Source: Leptospira ilyithenensis (GTDB taxonomy: Bacteria > Spirochaetota > Leptospiria > Leptospirales > Leptospiraceae). From it: a DNA stretch of 64,000 nt. Positions 8,808 to 17,552 of this stretch are shown in pieces. The stretch is from NCBI RefSeq assembly GCF_004771005.1, contig NZ_RQHV01000050.1:124001-188000 (forward strand). Reading direction: 5' to 3'. The notes under the pieces are model-generated. The model was not told the DNA's origin. It saw nothing but the letters and a program-made list of their open reading frames with translations, and did not search any database. Each line of letters starts with the position of its first letter. Within the stretch, counting starts at the first letter, position 1. The translations under genes and the position numbers were made by a program.

Positions 8808-8881
8808 TGACCCGAGAGGGATTCGAACCCCCGACCAACGGCTTAGAAGGCAGTTGCTCTATCCAGCTGAGCTACCGGGTC
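8808..8881 (-). tRNA. tRNA-Arg (TCT)
   Basis: Minus-strand cloverleaf starting GACCCGG and ending TCGGGTC plus discriminator A. D-arm GCTCAGCTGGATAGAGC, anticodon loop CTTCTAA (anticodon TCT) and T-arm CGGGGGTTCGAATCCCTC are clear. The anticodon stem ACTGC/GCCGT contains a T-C mismatch at its middle pair, which is unusual. CCA is not encoded. Middle gene of the cluster. Confidence 0.93.
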
Positions 8882-8897
8882 AGATAGAACAACTGAC

Positions 8898-8969
8898 TCG
8901 GGATGACAGGATTTGAACCTGCGACCCTCTGTACCCAAAACAGATGCGCTACCACTGCGCTACATCCCG
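8898..8969 (-). tRNA. tRNA-Pro (TGG)
   Basis: Minus-strand cloverleaf with acceptor CGGGATG/CATCCCG, D-arm GCGCAGTGGTAGCGC, anticodon stem TCTGT/ACAGA around loop TTTGGGT (anticodon TGG) and T-arm GCAGGTTCAAATCCTGT. Discriminator is A; CCA is not encoded. First gene of the Pro-Arg-His cluster. A TTGACA on the same strand (complement of 9011-9016) lies about 45 bases upstream and could be part of the promoter, but no good -10 box is spaced correctly. Confidence 0.95.
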
Positions 8970-9029
8970 AAAGTAGTTCTGATTCTCCAGTTTTTTGGCA
9001 AGAAGTGCCGTGTCAACAAAAGGGAGAGA

Positions 9030-9695
9030 TTATTTTCGCAAACTCTTCAATCGTTCCAAAAGAACAGGGTGATTTGGGTTTTGTTTCAAACCCTTTTGAA
9101 AGGCTTTCCACGCAGATTCCAAATTTCCGGATTTTTGGAGCAAAAAACCGAAAGAATCCAAATAAGCCGGATTGTTCGGATCCATACTCAAAGCTTTTCG
9201 TAAAGACTCAATCGCTTCTTTCTTTTCCTCCGGGGTAATCCTTGGCTTTAAAGCCAAAAGATAACCTAACGAATTCAAGCTGTTCTTATAATCGGGAGTG
9301 CTTTGCAGGATTTTTCTATGAATTTCAACCGCCTCATCCAAACGATGGGTGTATTCGTAGATATGAGCGAGAAAGGACAATAACTTCGGATCGTTCAAAG
9401 AAAACTGCAATCTTTCCAAAATGAGTTTTTCAGCGGAATCCCATTCCTTCAATTCAATATAAGAAAACACCTTCAGTCGATAGACATTATCAATTTCGAT
9501 GAACTTGGGATAATCCTGAATGATATGATCGAAAACTTGAATGGATTTTTTAAAGTTCTTTGTCTGAAAACAACATAGCGCAAAATTATAATGCAAAACA
9601 GGATCATTCGGAGAATTGTTTATTTCTTTGTCGATCAGGGTCAACGCCAATGCATAATTCCCCTTTTGCATATAACTGATATAATCTTCTGCCAT
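9030..9695 (-). CDS. Tetratricopeptide-repeat protein
   Basis: Soluble protein of 221 residues made almost wholly of TPR units, for example NYALALTLIDKEINNSPNDPVLHYNFALCC split by a short gap, KNSLNSLGYLLAL, and a last pair AYLDSFGFLLQKSGNLESA / WKAFQKGLKQNPNHP. No signal peptide or TM segment is visible, so a cytoplasmic scaffold is likely. The gene begins six bases after the surE stop on the same strand and is probably co-transcribed with surE, the membrane gene and the SppA-type gene. Partners are unknown. Confidence 0.85.
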   Translation of the reverse strand: MAEDYISYMQKGNYALALTLIDKEINNSPNDPVLHYNFALCCFQTKNFKKSIQVFDHIIQDYPKFIEIDNVYRLKVFSYIELKEWDSAEKLILERLQFSLNDPKLLSFLAHIYEYTHRLDEAVEIHRKILQSTPDYKNSLNSLGYLLALKPRITPEEKKEAIESLRKALSMDPNNPAYLDSFGFLLQKSGNLESAWKAFQKGLKQNPNHPVLLERLKSLRK

Positions 9696-9701
9696 ATAAA
9701 T

Positions 9702-10448
9702 TTACTTTGAAATTTGTAATATCCCTTCCAATCGGGAATAATGGGTTAGATCCAATTGTATTGGAGTAACAGGAAGTTTTCCTTGGTAATAAGCTTCAAA
9801 GTCGGTTCCCGCATCCTCGTCATGTCCGAGCAGACTTCCGTTCAATTGAAATTCGCTTACCCCTTCGATGATTGTTTTTTTATCGTATTTTTCCGCATAA
9901 CGCCTACGACCTAATTTTGTAAATACCAATTGGTCGAGTCCGCCATGGCCGGAAATTTCAGGAGGAAAATTTAAATTCCAAACTTCCCCCGCTGCAATCT
10001 TTTCAAAATATAAATCCAAAAACTGACTTACCAATTTGGCTTCCCGTTCATATCCGTCTTCCGGGTCGATCCGCCCGGAACTCACAGCCAAGGAAGGAAC
10101 TCCGTGCAACGCTCCATGTTTTGCGGCACCTACAGTACCGGAATAATGGACATCATAGCCCATATTCACTCCCCGGTTGATTCCGGATAACACCAAATCA
10201 ATAGAAGGAAAAATCTCAGCATACAATCCGATGTTTACACAATCCACAGGAAATCCGTCGGCTATGTAATGATTGTCGTTGATCCGTTCCACTCTCATGG
10301 ACTGAAAAACAGTGAGTGCCATGGAAGTGACCGAACGCTCTTTGAGAGGTGCGATCAGATATGTATTGTGCTTTTTTCCTAATTCGGACTCGAGAGCTTT
10401 GATTCCACTGGAAGAAATTCCATCATCATTGGTAATCAATATATTCAA
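9702..10448 (-). CDS. surE: 5'/3'-nucleotidase SurE
   Basis: Survival protein E family metal-dependent nucleoside monophosphatase, 248 residues as expected. The metal-binding N-terminus is intact ([14 protein letters not shown], with the Asp8-Asp9 pair), followed by [16 protein letters not shown], the [26 protein letters not shown] region split over the active-site Asn loops, and LNFP. It acts in the cytoplasm (or periplasm in some lineages) on nucleotides in stress and stationary phase. It abuts the upstream membrane-protein gene with zero spacing, so translational coupling in one operon is likely. Confidence 0.95.
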   Translation of the reverse strand: MNILITNDDGISSSGIKALESELGKKHNTYLIAPLKERSVTSMALTVFQSMRVERINDNHYIADGFPVDCVNIGLYAEIFPSIDLVLSGINRGVNMGYDVHYSGTVGAAKHGALHGVPSLAVSSGRIDPEDGYEREAKLVSQFLDLYFEKIAAGEVWNLNFPPEISGHGGLDQLVFTKLGRRRYAEKYDKKTIIEGVSEFQLNGSLLGHDEDAGTDFEAYYQGKLPVTPIQLDLTHYSRLEGILQISK

Positions 10449-11060
10449 TTAAAAATCTCCAGCTAATGACTGCAATATGGTAGTTGCAGTATAAAGGTTA
10501 AACAACAAAGGAAATAAAATGCTCAAACCGAGCGCAGTATATCCGAATTTGAACGCATCTTTATCTTTTAAGTCGTAGATGTATTTTGCTCCGCGACCTA
10601 CAAGAAGTGAATACACCAACAGATGAAAGATAAGGACCAATAGCCCGATCCCTCGTCCGCCAAAACCAAGATTTTGCAAAATAGTACAAAAGGGTGCGAA
10701 CAAAATAAAAATCAGAACGGAATGACGGGCGTAACTGAGTAAAACCGCTACTTTTGCATTCCGTCCTTTTCCTTGCGCATAATAATCAAAAATGATTACA
10801 AATATAAAAGGAAAAAAACGAACCGCAATCACGTTGGCAAAAAAACCAAATATAAGAAATCCGATCGTACCGATCGTGTAAGGCGGTGACAACAAGCTCA
10901 TCCCGGTTGTGATGCCGAGTGCGGCAAATACTGCAAATACCCAATGTATGGAATTTCCCCTCGCCAAAGGGATATCTTTCATCTCTTCAGGAAAACGAAG
11001 CGGTTCTAAAAATACGATTTCCAAAAGATCGACAAAATCATAAAACAAATCCCGGATCAT
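10449..11060 (-). CDS. Polytopic membrane protein, possibly Yip1-like
   Basis: A 203-residue protein with a short cytoplasmic N-terminus ([20 protein letters not shown]) and five or so hydrophobic segments, including [18 protein letters not shown] and [16 protein letters not shown]. The start overlaps the stop of the SppA-type gene by four bases and the end abuts surE, so it belongs to the same operon. The arrangement of a soluble head plus five membrane helices recalls the Yip1/YIF1 fold, but I see no decisive motif. Function unknown. Confidence 0.7.
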   Translation of the reverse strand: MIRDLFYDFVDLLEIVFLEPLRFPEEMKDIPLARGNSIHWVFAVFAALGITTGMSLLSPPYTIGTIGFLIFGFFANVIAVRFFPFIFVIIFDYYAQGKGRNAKVAVLLSYARHSVLIFILFAPFCTILQNLGFGGRGIGLLVLIFHLLVYSLLVGRGAKYIYDLKDKDAFKFGYTALGLSILFPLLFNLYTATTILQSLAGDF

Positions 11061-12022
11061 AAGCTCAATTTTCCAAGAGAACTGGGTAGAATCACAAGCA
11101 CTTGAGATTGGAAAAGCAAACTCAACTTATGCGCTTGCAATGCTTTCCCTTCAAAAAGAACCCCGATGGATTGTAAAAAACGATCGAAGGGTGTGATTTC
11201 TTTTTCGATGAGAGGGATCAAACCGTCGTAAAGACAAAGTTCGGAAAGTTTTTTATGAGCTTCCCTTCTCCCTCCGATATCATCAACCAATTTGTTTCGG
11301 AACGCATCTTCTCCGGAATAGATTTTACCTTCCGCCAGTTCTTCCACCGATTTGACGGTTTTGTTTCTGCCTTTGGCAACATCTTCAACAAACCGACGAT
11401 AGGTGTCTGTGAGTTGTTTGTTGATCATTTCATCTTCTTCCGCTGTGGAGTCCCGAAAAGGAGAATACATGTCTTTGTATTTTCCCGCTTTATAAGTTCG
11501 AACGGATACTCCGTAACGATCCATTAGCCCCTTAAAATTGGGACTGAAGGAAATCACTCCGATAGAACCGGTAATGGTTCCGTTATGAGCAAAGATATAA
11601 TCGGACGCCGAAGCGATATAATAACCGCCGGAAGCGGCAACATCCTTCATGGATACGACTATCTTTTTGGTTTTACGAAGTTCCAAAAGCTCGTTGAATA
11701 TTTCCTGGGAAGCGGCAACGGTTCCACCGGGAGAATTGATCTCTACAAGAATTCCTTTGATATTCGAGTCTTCTCCGATATCGCGTAACTCACGTAAAAT
11801 GGTATCCGCTCCGGTGGAATCATAAGTAGACTCACCAGAATGGATTTCTCCTCCTATGCTGAGAACGACCGCACCGATTTCGGAGGTTTGAAATAATCCT
11901 CCGCCTGTTCCTGCGGAAAAACGGCTGGAGCCGGAGCTTGTGGCAATTTGAACGATGCCGAGTACGGTTGCTACGGCGCTAAGTAAAAAACTGAGAAAGA
12001 GAAGTAATTGGTTTCTTTCCAT
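11057..12022 (-). CDS. sppA: Signal peptide peptidase SppA / protease IV, short form
   Basis: Membrane-anchored serine peptidase that degrades cleaved signal peptides. One N-terminal TM segment ([17 protein letters not shown]) precedes a single ClpP-like S49 domain with [33 protein letters not shown] (nucleophile Ser in SGG) and [11 protein letters not shown]; the general-base Lys lies further on. Length 321 residues matches the short bacterial form rather than the duplicated E. coli enzyme. I chose the ATG at 12022 because GGGGGGAG lies seven bases upstream; nine more codons upstream are possible but have no such site. First gene of the sppA-membrane protein-surE-TPR operon. Confidence 0.92.
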   Translation of the reverse strand: MERNQLLLFLSFLLSAVATVLGIVQIATSSGSSRFSAGTGGGLFQTSEIGAVVLSIGGEIHSGESTYDSTGADTILRELRDIGEDSNIKGILVEINSPGGTVAASQEIFNELLELRKTKKIVVSMKDVAASGGYYIASASDYIFAHNGTITGSIGVISFSPNFKGLMDRYGVSVRTYKAGKYKDMYSPFRDSTAEEDEMINKQLTDTYRRFVEDVAKGRNKTVKSVEELAEGKIYSGEDAFRNKLVDDIGGRREAHKKLSELCLYDGLIPLIEKEITPFDRFLQSIGVLFEGKALQAHKLSLLFQSQVLVILPSSLGKLSL

Positions 12023-12114
12023 GGGACTCCCCCCAAAAAAGCCGCACAAAACAACCAGTCAACTTTAATAATACTTTACATTTTTTCAAAAAATTATATC
12101 TTCTTCTTGTACGT

Positions 12115-12140
12115 AGCTACCGATAATTAGATTGGTAGCT
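12115..12140 (+). promoter_or_regulatory. Hairpin in the leader of the 12200 gene
   Basis: AGCTACC (12115-12121) pairs perfectly with GGTAGCT (12134-12140). A second potential stem CTCCAT/ATGGGG follows at about 12153-12167 and masks an upstream ATG (12158). No run of T follows, so it is not an ordinary terminator. A regulatory leader is possible; no known riboswitch class is recognised. Confidence 0.35.
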
Positions 12141-12199
12141 TCAGGGTTTCTTTCTCCATGAAATGGGGACATAACCCGATTATCAAGGAAGGTAAGGAC

Positions 12200-12724
12200 A
12201 TGGATGTTCGTCTCAACCGGCTTCTCAATTCTGCAGAAAGATTTGTTCAGGACAAAAAGGAAGTAAAAGACACAAATTCTTCAGGAGCAAACGCGAGCGC
12301 GAAAGCTTCGGAAACAAAATCGGATTTTGCTGTTAGCCTTCCCGTCCAGTACCACAACATCCAATCAAAGCTGACGGAATTACAAAAACAATTGTCCAGG
12401 GAACAATCCCGAATGAGTTTCCTGGAGGACAATAACACCAAACAGGAAGATCTGATTCATATTCTTTTTGAAAACGAGCCATTGTTTCCGGAACTGGCAA
12501 ATGCCGAAGGAAATTTTTCCAAAAAGGACTCATTGGCTGCGACCCAGTCCGGGATTCGTGCTTTGGTAGAAGAACTGAAAAAGAAAGAAGTAGAAGGAGA
12601 AAATATTTTCTCTCTCGGTATGATGCATAGCCCGGAAGAATTCAAAGGGAAAATGGGAGACGTGTCTCCTTATGCACAAAAACCTCTTTCCGAAACTATT
12701 GTAAAACGCCTGCTAGGCGGATAA
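12200..12724 (+). CDS. Conserved hypothetical coiled-coil protein
   Basis: About 174 residues, soluble. The N-terminus is followed by a low-complexity Ser/Ala/Lys linker (TNSSGANASAKASETKS), a predicted coiled coil (SKLTELQKQLSREQSRMSFLED) and a C-terminal stretch with KPLSETIVKRLLGG. The ATG at 12200 is preferred because AAGGAAGG and a second purine run precede it; an in-frame ATG at 12158 sits inside a possible hairpin. The stop lies just upstream of, or overlaps the leader of, the permease gene. I do not recognise the family. Confidence 0.7.
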   Translation: MDVRLNRLLNSAERFVQDKKEVKDTNSSGANASAKASETKSDFAVSLPVQYHNIQSKLTELQKQLSREQSRMSFLEDNNTKQEDLIHILFENEPLFPELANAEGNFSKKDSLAATQSGIRALVEELKKKEVEGENIFSLGMMHSPEEFKGKMGDVSPYAQKPLSETIVKRLLGG

Positions 12725-12726
12725 GC

Positions 12727-14109
12727 CTGGAGTTAAAGCGTTCCCTCAATCTTTTTGACTCCATCTCTTTGCTTTTTTCTTCGATGGTGGGGTCGGGCAT
12801 CTTTTTCACATCCGGTTTTCTATTACAAGAAACGGGAAATCCCTGGATCGTATTAATCTGTTGGGCCTTGGGCGGTTTACTCGCCCTATGCGGTTCAATC
12901 ACTTATGCATATGCCGCACGCCTGCTTCCTTTTGCAGGAGGGGACTATGTTTATTTAAAAGTTGCTTATTCTCCACTTTTGGCATTTGTAAGCGGATGGT
13001 CTTCCCTACTTACTAATTTTTCCGCCTGTATTTCGGTGCTCGCATTGGCATTCGGAAAGTATATCTGCATTTTATTTCCCAATATCCCTATTTGGAATTC
13101 TCCCACCTACAAATTCTTAGGCGTCGATTTTCAAATCGGTACTTCGACCTTCATCGGAGTTTTACCAATCGTATTTTTCAGCGTACTTAATTTTTTCGGA
13201 ATCAAATCGGCGGTTCGTGTTCAAAACTTTTTTGCAGTAGTTAAAATCATCGGTCTGGTTTTGTTTTTGATATTCGGTTTTTCCTTGGGAAATGCAAATT
13301 GGAGTTATCTGTTAGACGCACCTTTTCCCGACTTCCGATCTTTTTCCTTTTTATCCAAACTTTTAATCGGCATCGTACCAGTATCTTTTTCCTATCTGGG
13401 TTGGAACATGATTACCTATATAGCCGAAGAGGTAAAATCTCCCGAAAAGAATCTGGTTCATTCCGCGACAACAGCCTGTTTGCTTGTAACCGGATTATAT
13501 ATTTCTTTAAATACTTTATTCCTGGTATCGGCACCTAGCGATGTTTTGTCAGGGCAAGACGGAATCGGAGCAATCGCCTTTCAAAGGTTACTTGGAAGTC
13601 ACCTGTCCGTTCTCACAACGGGCTTTATTTCCTGGGTTATCCTCGGATCACTCTCGGCGATCATCATTGGCGGCAGTCGGGTGTATTTTGCAATGGCGAG
13701 AGACCGTGCTTTTTTGCCGAGCTTTGCAAGAGTTCATAAAAAATACCACAGCCCTTATGTTTCCATTTTTTTTCAAGCTTTGGTCGCCATCCTGTTTTTA
13801 TTAGTCAAAGAGATAGAAGCATTGCTGTATATGATCACTTGTTCCATATTGGTATTGTCTTGTTTGACGGCAATGACCCCGTTCCGATTCGAAAAGATGG
13901 GATTCAAATCCGAATATAAAATTCCTTTTTATCCGTTTCCTATGATCATCTACGTGTTGGCAAACATTGCAGTTATGATTGTTTTATTTAAAGAAAAACC
14001 TGTGAACGCATTATGGGGACTGGTGATTACACTCAGCGCAATTCCAGTCTACTACGGCTTTAGGTTAAACAAAAAAATTACGATACAAAAAGAGTTCCGC
14101 ACTCAATGA
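12727..14109 (+). CDS. Amino-acid/polyamine permease (APC superfamily)
   Basis: Secondary transporter with 12 or so TM segments. The signature SSMVGSGIFFTSG of TM1 is present, followed by WALGGLLALCGSITYAYAARLLPFAGGDYVYLK, the consensus substrate-binding region split between TM1 and TM3. The family N-terminus (LELKRSLNLFDSISLLFSS) is encoded in frame back to about 12727, yet contains no ATG or GTG and its first TTG (12769) lies within TM1. AGGCGG at 12715-12720 precedes a CTG at 12727 by six bases, so a CTG start is my best guess. The gene overlaps by four bases (if full-length) the extended frame of the next gene. A truncated second copy lies at 15184-15590. Confidence 0.88.
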   Translation: MELKRSLNLFDSISLLFSSMVGSGIFFTSGFLLQETGNPWIVLICWALGGLLALCGSITYAYAARLLPFAGGDYVYLKVAYSPLLAFVSGWSSLLTNFSACISVLALAFGKYICILFPNIPIWNSPTYKFLGVDFQIGTSTFIGVLPIVFFSVLNFFGIKSAVRVQNFFAVVKIIGLVLFLIFGFSLGNANWSYLLDAPFPDFRSFSFLSKLLIGIVPVSFSYLGWNMITYIAEEVKSPEKNLVHSATTACLLVTGLYISLNTLFLVSAPSDVLSGQDGIGAIAFQRLLGSHLSVLTTGFISWVILGSLSAIIIGGSRVYFAMARDRAFLPSFARVHKKYHSPYVSIFFQALVAILFLLVKEIEALLYMITCSILVLSCLTAMTPFRFEKMGFKSEYKIPFYPFPMIIYVLANIAVMIVLFKEKPVNALWGLVITLSAIPVYYGFRLNKKITIQKEFRTQ

Positions 14110-14120
14110 AGGAGAGAGAT

Positions 14121-15146
14121 ATGAAAAAAATAAAATTTCTATTTCTATTATTACCTATTCTACATTTTACTCCCTTACTGGCTCAGGCAGGTAAGGTAGA
14201 AGGCAATGCCGTTCGACTTAAACTTGCGTTACTTTCAGGGTTTTACAATTCGGATTGGGAAAACAGAAACCAAGGCTTTCAACTTTTTTACAATAGAGTT
14301 TTGGAAGACAATTGGAAGGATAAAAACAAAGCTTACGGCGGTAAGCTGGGCGTCGATTATTATGCACCTTTAAAAAATACTACTTTCAGCCATCTGCTCT
14401 TCGGTGCAAGTTATAGCACAATCAATGGCGGCTTTCCGATGGCAAGATATGGAACGGGAGAATTGCAAACCGGAAAATATTCAGGCGGATACAATCAACT
14501 GGAACTCACATTCGGAACAGTGATCAACGCATACGAAGGACTCAGGGTGATTCCTAAATTCGTACATCGCTCTTTGACTCAAAATCTTAAAAACAAAGTG
14601 GATACTTACTACTTTACCGATACTAACTTGGGTTTATTGAACGGAACGGAAACTTACAAAAGCAATGCCGCGCTGGGGTATTTAGGTTTGGGTTTGGAGT
14701 ATGATATCACTCCCACTCTTACGGTTTATTTCGACTCGCTTCTATTCAGCAATTTCCTGATACAATCCAACGGAAAATACCAAGTGGATGGAAACGCACA
14801 AGGATTTCTATTGTCCAACAGCTCTACTGTTTCCATGACAAGACTGGATCACTCTCAAGGGAATTATAAAGTCAGTGGTAACCGGTTTTTACTTGGCTTT
14901 AACTTAAAGATAACCGACTCGTTCCGATTTTTCATCGCTACGGAAAAGGATACGATTGTAACCGAAATTTCCAATCCGATAGGATCAAACGTTTTAGCAC
15001 TACTTTCCCTGTCCACTCGTCCCACCTTTGCCGTGCAAGGTGATGCAATCAATAAAACAGTTTACGAAATGCTCTTATATTCGGGAAAACAACGTATCGA
15101 GTCCACCACATTACAGTTAGGTGTGGCAAAAGATATTAACTTTTAA
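14121..15146 (+). CDS. Outer-membrane beta-barrel-like protein, copy 1
   Basis: Exported protein of about 341 residues: signal peptide KIKFLFLLLPILHFTPLLAQA, then alternating hydrophobic and polar residues typical of barrel strands (YGGKLGVDYYAPL, LGYLGLGLEYDITPTLTVYF, NRFLLGFNLKITDSFRFF) and a terminal aromatic residue (AKDINF), the usual barrel end. The ATG at 14121 follows AAGGAGAGAG closely and starts the signal peptide. It follows the permease without a gap and may be co-transcribed. The protein at 15625-16641 is a clear paralogue along the full length. Ligand unknown. Confidence 0.82.
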   Translation: MKKIKFLFLLLPILHFTPLLAQAGKVEGNAVRLKLALLSGFYNSDWENRNQGFQLFYNRVLEDNWKDKNKAYGGKLGVDYYAPLKNTTFSHLLFGASYSTINGGFPMARYGTGELQTGKYSGGYNQLELTFGTVINAYEGLRVIPKFVHRSLTQNLKNKVDTYYFTDTNLGLLNGTETYKSNAALGYLGLGLEYDITPTLTVYFDSLLFSNFLIQSNGKYQVDGNAQGFLLSNSSTVSMTRLDHSQGNYKVSGNRFLLGFNLKITDSFRFFIATEKDTIVTEISNPIGSNVLALLSLSTRPTFAVQGDAINKTVYEMLLYSGKQRIESTTLQLGVAKDINF

Positions 15147-15183
15147 TTCGAAAGCTTAGGAGTCACATCCTTTCCTTTCACTT

Positions 15184-15590
15184 GCGTATTTTGCAATGGC
15201 GAGAGATGGCGCATTTTTGCCTAGTTTTGCAAAAGTGCATCAAAATACCACAGTCCTTACATATCAATTTTTTTTTCAAGCAGTCATCGCAGTTCTTTTT
15301 TATCAATAAAAGAGGTTGAAGTCTTGCTTTATATAATCACTTGTTCATCTTGGTATTGTTTTGTTTGACGGTCCTTAGCCATTTCAATTTGAAAAAATGA
15401 GGCTTAAATCGGATTATAAAATCCCTTTTATCCTTTTCCTATATTAATTTATATTGTAGCGAATATTGCCGCTATGATCGTTCTATTTAAAGAAAAACCA
15501 ATTACCGCATTATGGGGGTTAATGATTACGCTTAGCGCAATCCCCGTTTATTACGGTTCCAAGCTAAATCAAAAAAATTCAAAAAACTAA
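15184..15590 (+). pseudogene. Remnant of a second permease copy (3' third)
   Basis: This stretch aligns with 13681-14109 of the intact permease: the same GTATTTTGCAATGGCGAGAGA beginning is followed by matching codons for DRAFLPSFARVHKKYH, AVMIVLFKEKP and LWGLVITLSAIPVYYG. Small deletions break the frame several times and nothing precedes the start of the match. It is the left part of a tandem duplication that also copied the outer-membrane protein gene. No product is expected. Confidence 0.88.
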
Positions 15591-15624
15591 GAGCTTTCTG
15601 CTCTACATAACAAGGAGAAAAAGT

Positions 15625-16641
15625 ATGAAATTTCTATTTCTACTATTATCTATTTCTTTTTTAACACCTTTGTTCGCCCAAGCGGGTAAAGCAGAAGGTG
15701 ACACACTTCGATTCAAAACAACTGTACTTTCCGGATCTTATAATTCGGATTGGGAACCAAGAAATAGAGCTTTTCAGGCTTTGTATAACGGAACTTTGGA
15801 AGACAACTGGAACCATAAGAACAAAACTCATGGCGGCAAGTTGGGAGTTGATTATTACACACCTTTGTATGACAATCTATTCAGCCATTTGCTCTTTGGT
15901 ATCAATTTCAGTGCAATCGGTGGTAAATACCCGATGTCAAGATACGGGCAGTCTCAAGTGCATAATGGAAAGTATTCCGGTGGTTACAGGCAAGTAGAAA
16001 TTACATTCGGAACCGTCATTGATGCTTATCGAGGGCTTAGGATCATTCCTAAATTCGTACACCGTTCTTTAACACAAAGTTTAAAAAACGAAGTGGATTC
16101 TTATCTTTTTTCAGCAACCTCAATGGATACATTTTCCGGAAAAGAAATTTACAAAAGTAATGCGACACTCGGCTATTTCGGATTAGGTTTGGAATACGAT
16201 CTTAGTCCGAATCTAACTGTTTATTTCGATTCGCTGCTGTATAGCAACCTTCTGGTCCAGTCCAACGGAAAATACCAAGCGGAAATTAAAACGCAAGGAT
16301 TCTTGAGTTCAGCCGACAATTCAGCCAATACCCTAATGCGGCACAGTTACTCGGAAGGAAACTATAAGGTAAGTGGAAATAGATTTCTAATCGGAATGAG
16401 TTTTAAAATTTCCGATTCATTCCAATTTTTTATAACAACGGAAAGAGACACGATCAGAACAAAGATATCCAACCCGATCGGAACCAACGTGACAGGAATG
16501 GTTTCGTCCGCTTCCCTTGGTTTTGACGGGCAAATGGATGTCGTCAACAAGACACTTTATGAAAAGTTGCTTTACACAAGAGATCAAAGAATCATATCCA
16601 CCACCACTCAGTTAGGTGTAGCAAAAGATTTTTATTTTTAA
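15625..16641 (+). CDS. Outer-membrane beta-barrel-like protein, copy 2
   Basis: Paralogue of the 14121 gene, 338 residues, with signal peptide KFLFLLLSISFLTPLFAQA and conserved blocks such as GGKLGVDYYTPL, KFVHRSLTQSLKNEVDSY, LGYFGLGLEYDLSPNLTVYFDSLLYSN and SNGKYQ. It ends in the aromatic AKDFYF. The ATG is preceded by AAGGAGAAAAAGT, a good ribosome site. Differences between copies cluster in putative loop segments (for example around residue 215), as expected for surface-exposed loops. The last four bases overlap the end of the convergent antiporter remnant. Confidence 0.82.
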   Translation: MKFLFLLLSISFLTPLFAQAGKAEGDTLRFKTTVLSGSYNSDWEPRNRAFQALYNGTLEDNWNHKNKTHGGKLGVDYYTPLYDNLFSHLLFGINFSAIGGKYPMSRYGQSQVHNGKYSGGYRQVEITFGTVIDAYRGLRIIPKFVHRSLTQSLKNEVDSYLFSATSMDTFSGKEIYKSNATLGYFGLGLEYDLSPNLTVYFDSLLYSNLLVQSNGKYQAEIKTQGFLSSADNSANTLMRHSYSEGNYKVSGNRFLIGMSFKISDSFQFFITTERDTIRTKISNPIGTNVTGMVSSASLGFDGQMDVVNKTLYEKLLYTRDQRIISTTTQLGVAKDFYF

Positions 16642-17065
16642 GAAGAAACTATCGGAGTCATACCCTCTGTTCGGAAAACATTTCCAATATAGGATATGAC
16701 TTCGTCCTTCGCAAATACCAAAACCACATCTCCTCCTTTCACTTGCGTATTTCCGGAAGGAATCAAAAACTGTTCCCCTCGGGCAAAGAGTAGTCTATGG
16801 GATTCGGCGGAAAGTTTGATTTCGAACAAGGAAACGATAATGTATGCAGAGAGAAAAACCGGGCGAAATACCAACGGGAAAAACTGAGCAAATTATAATC
16901 CGCAAAATCAAGTCCACCCGGTCCGTCCCAACCGACTAACATACTGAAGATTAAAAAAATCAAAAGGATCGGAAATCCGAAACGAAAGAAAAGTTTGCCG
17001 GAAATAATGGAAAATAAAATAAGAGCGGATACGATAAATGTCTGTAAGGTGAAAGAATTGATTAT
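16638..17065 (-). pseudogene. K+/H+ or Na+/H+ antiporter remnant (NhaP2-like) with large internal deletion
   Basis: Read on the minus strand, a first frame gives an antiporter amino terminus (TLQTFIVSALILFSIISG, then MLVGWDGPGGLDFADYNL, compare GSEGPGG of NhaP-type proteins). A second frame then gives a C-terminal TrkA-C-like domain (RLLFARGEQFLIPSGNTQVK followed by GGDVVLVFAKDEVISYIGNVF). The roughly 400 residues of the TM core usually found between them are absent, and no start codon precedes the first part, which is closed upstream by a stop at 17066-17068. No functional product is expected. Confidence 0.75.
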
Positions 17066-17077
17066 TTAGCGGCTAGT

Positions 17078-17479
17078 TTATTTCCTCCCATTCAAAATTT
17101 CCAAAGCTTTTGCTCTTAGGATGGGATGAACTTTGAAATCGTCAGGATTCAGTTCTTTTACGGATTCCTCTCGGTTTGCGGCTTGATCGGAAACGGTAGA
17201 AATCTCCGAGGATTTGAACTTGTCTTTGCCCAGCCACTCGGACAAGGCCATCACCATTCGTTGGAATATCTCGTCTACCTTGTCCTGACGACCCGCCTTT
17301 TTATAATAACCGAAAGCAAGCATAGGAAGTCTCCTGTCGTACATAAAATGATCACCCAAACGAACAAGTCCGTCCTGGTAGCCGGTTTTGAGAAAGATCT
17401 CACGGGCCTTTCGGATATCGCCCGCATTAAAAGCCTGATTTCCTTCCCGGATCAGCTGTATTCTTTCCTTTGATTCCAT
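17078..17479 (-). CDS. Small hypothetical soluble protein
   Basis: About 133 residues. The first half has a helical-repeat look (ERIQLIREGNQAFNAGDIRK then AREIFLKTGYQDGLVRLGDHF), and the C-terminus ends HPILRAKALEILNGRK. No signal peptide. I used the ATG at 17479; the frame extends upstream but that extension would overlap the start of the divergent bcp gene and looks non-coding. Function unknown. Confidence 0.65.
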   Translation of the reverse strand: MESKERIQLIREGNQAFNAGDIRKAREIFLKTGYQDGLVRLGDHFMYDRRLPMLAFGYYKKAGRQDKVDEIFQRMVMALSEWLGKDKFKSSEISTVSDQAANREESVKELNPDDFKVHPILRAKALEILNGRK

Positions 17480-17552
17480 GCTTATGTTATCGCTAGAAAA
17501 TCTTGATTTTACAATAGAATTTTGTCTAAGTGATAAATAAAAAGGGGATCCA

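Noticed and set aside
7550..9030. A CRISPR array near cas1
   Set aside because: No direct repeats of 25-40 bases with regular spacing are present on either side of cas1 or elsewhere in the window.
12115..12140. A known riboswitch in the 12200 leader
   Set aside because: Only one short stem is present and no conserved riboswitch core motif is seen.
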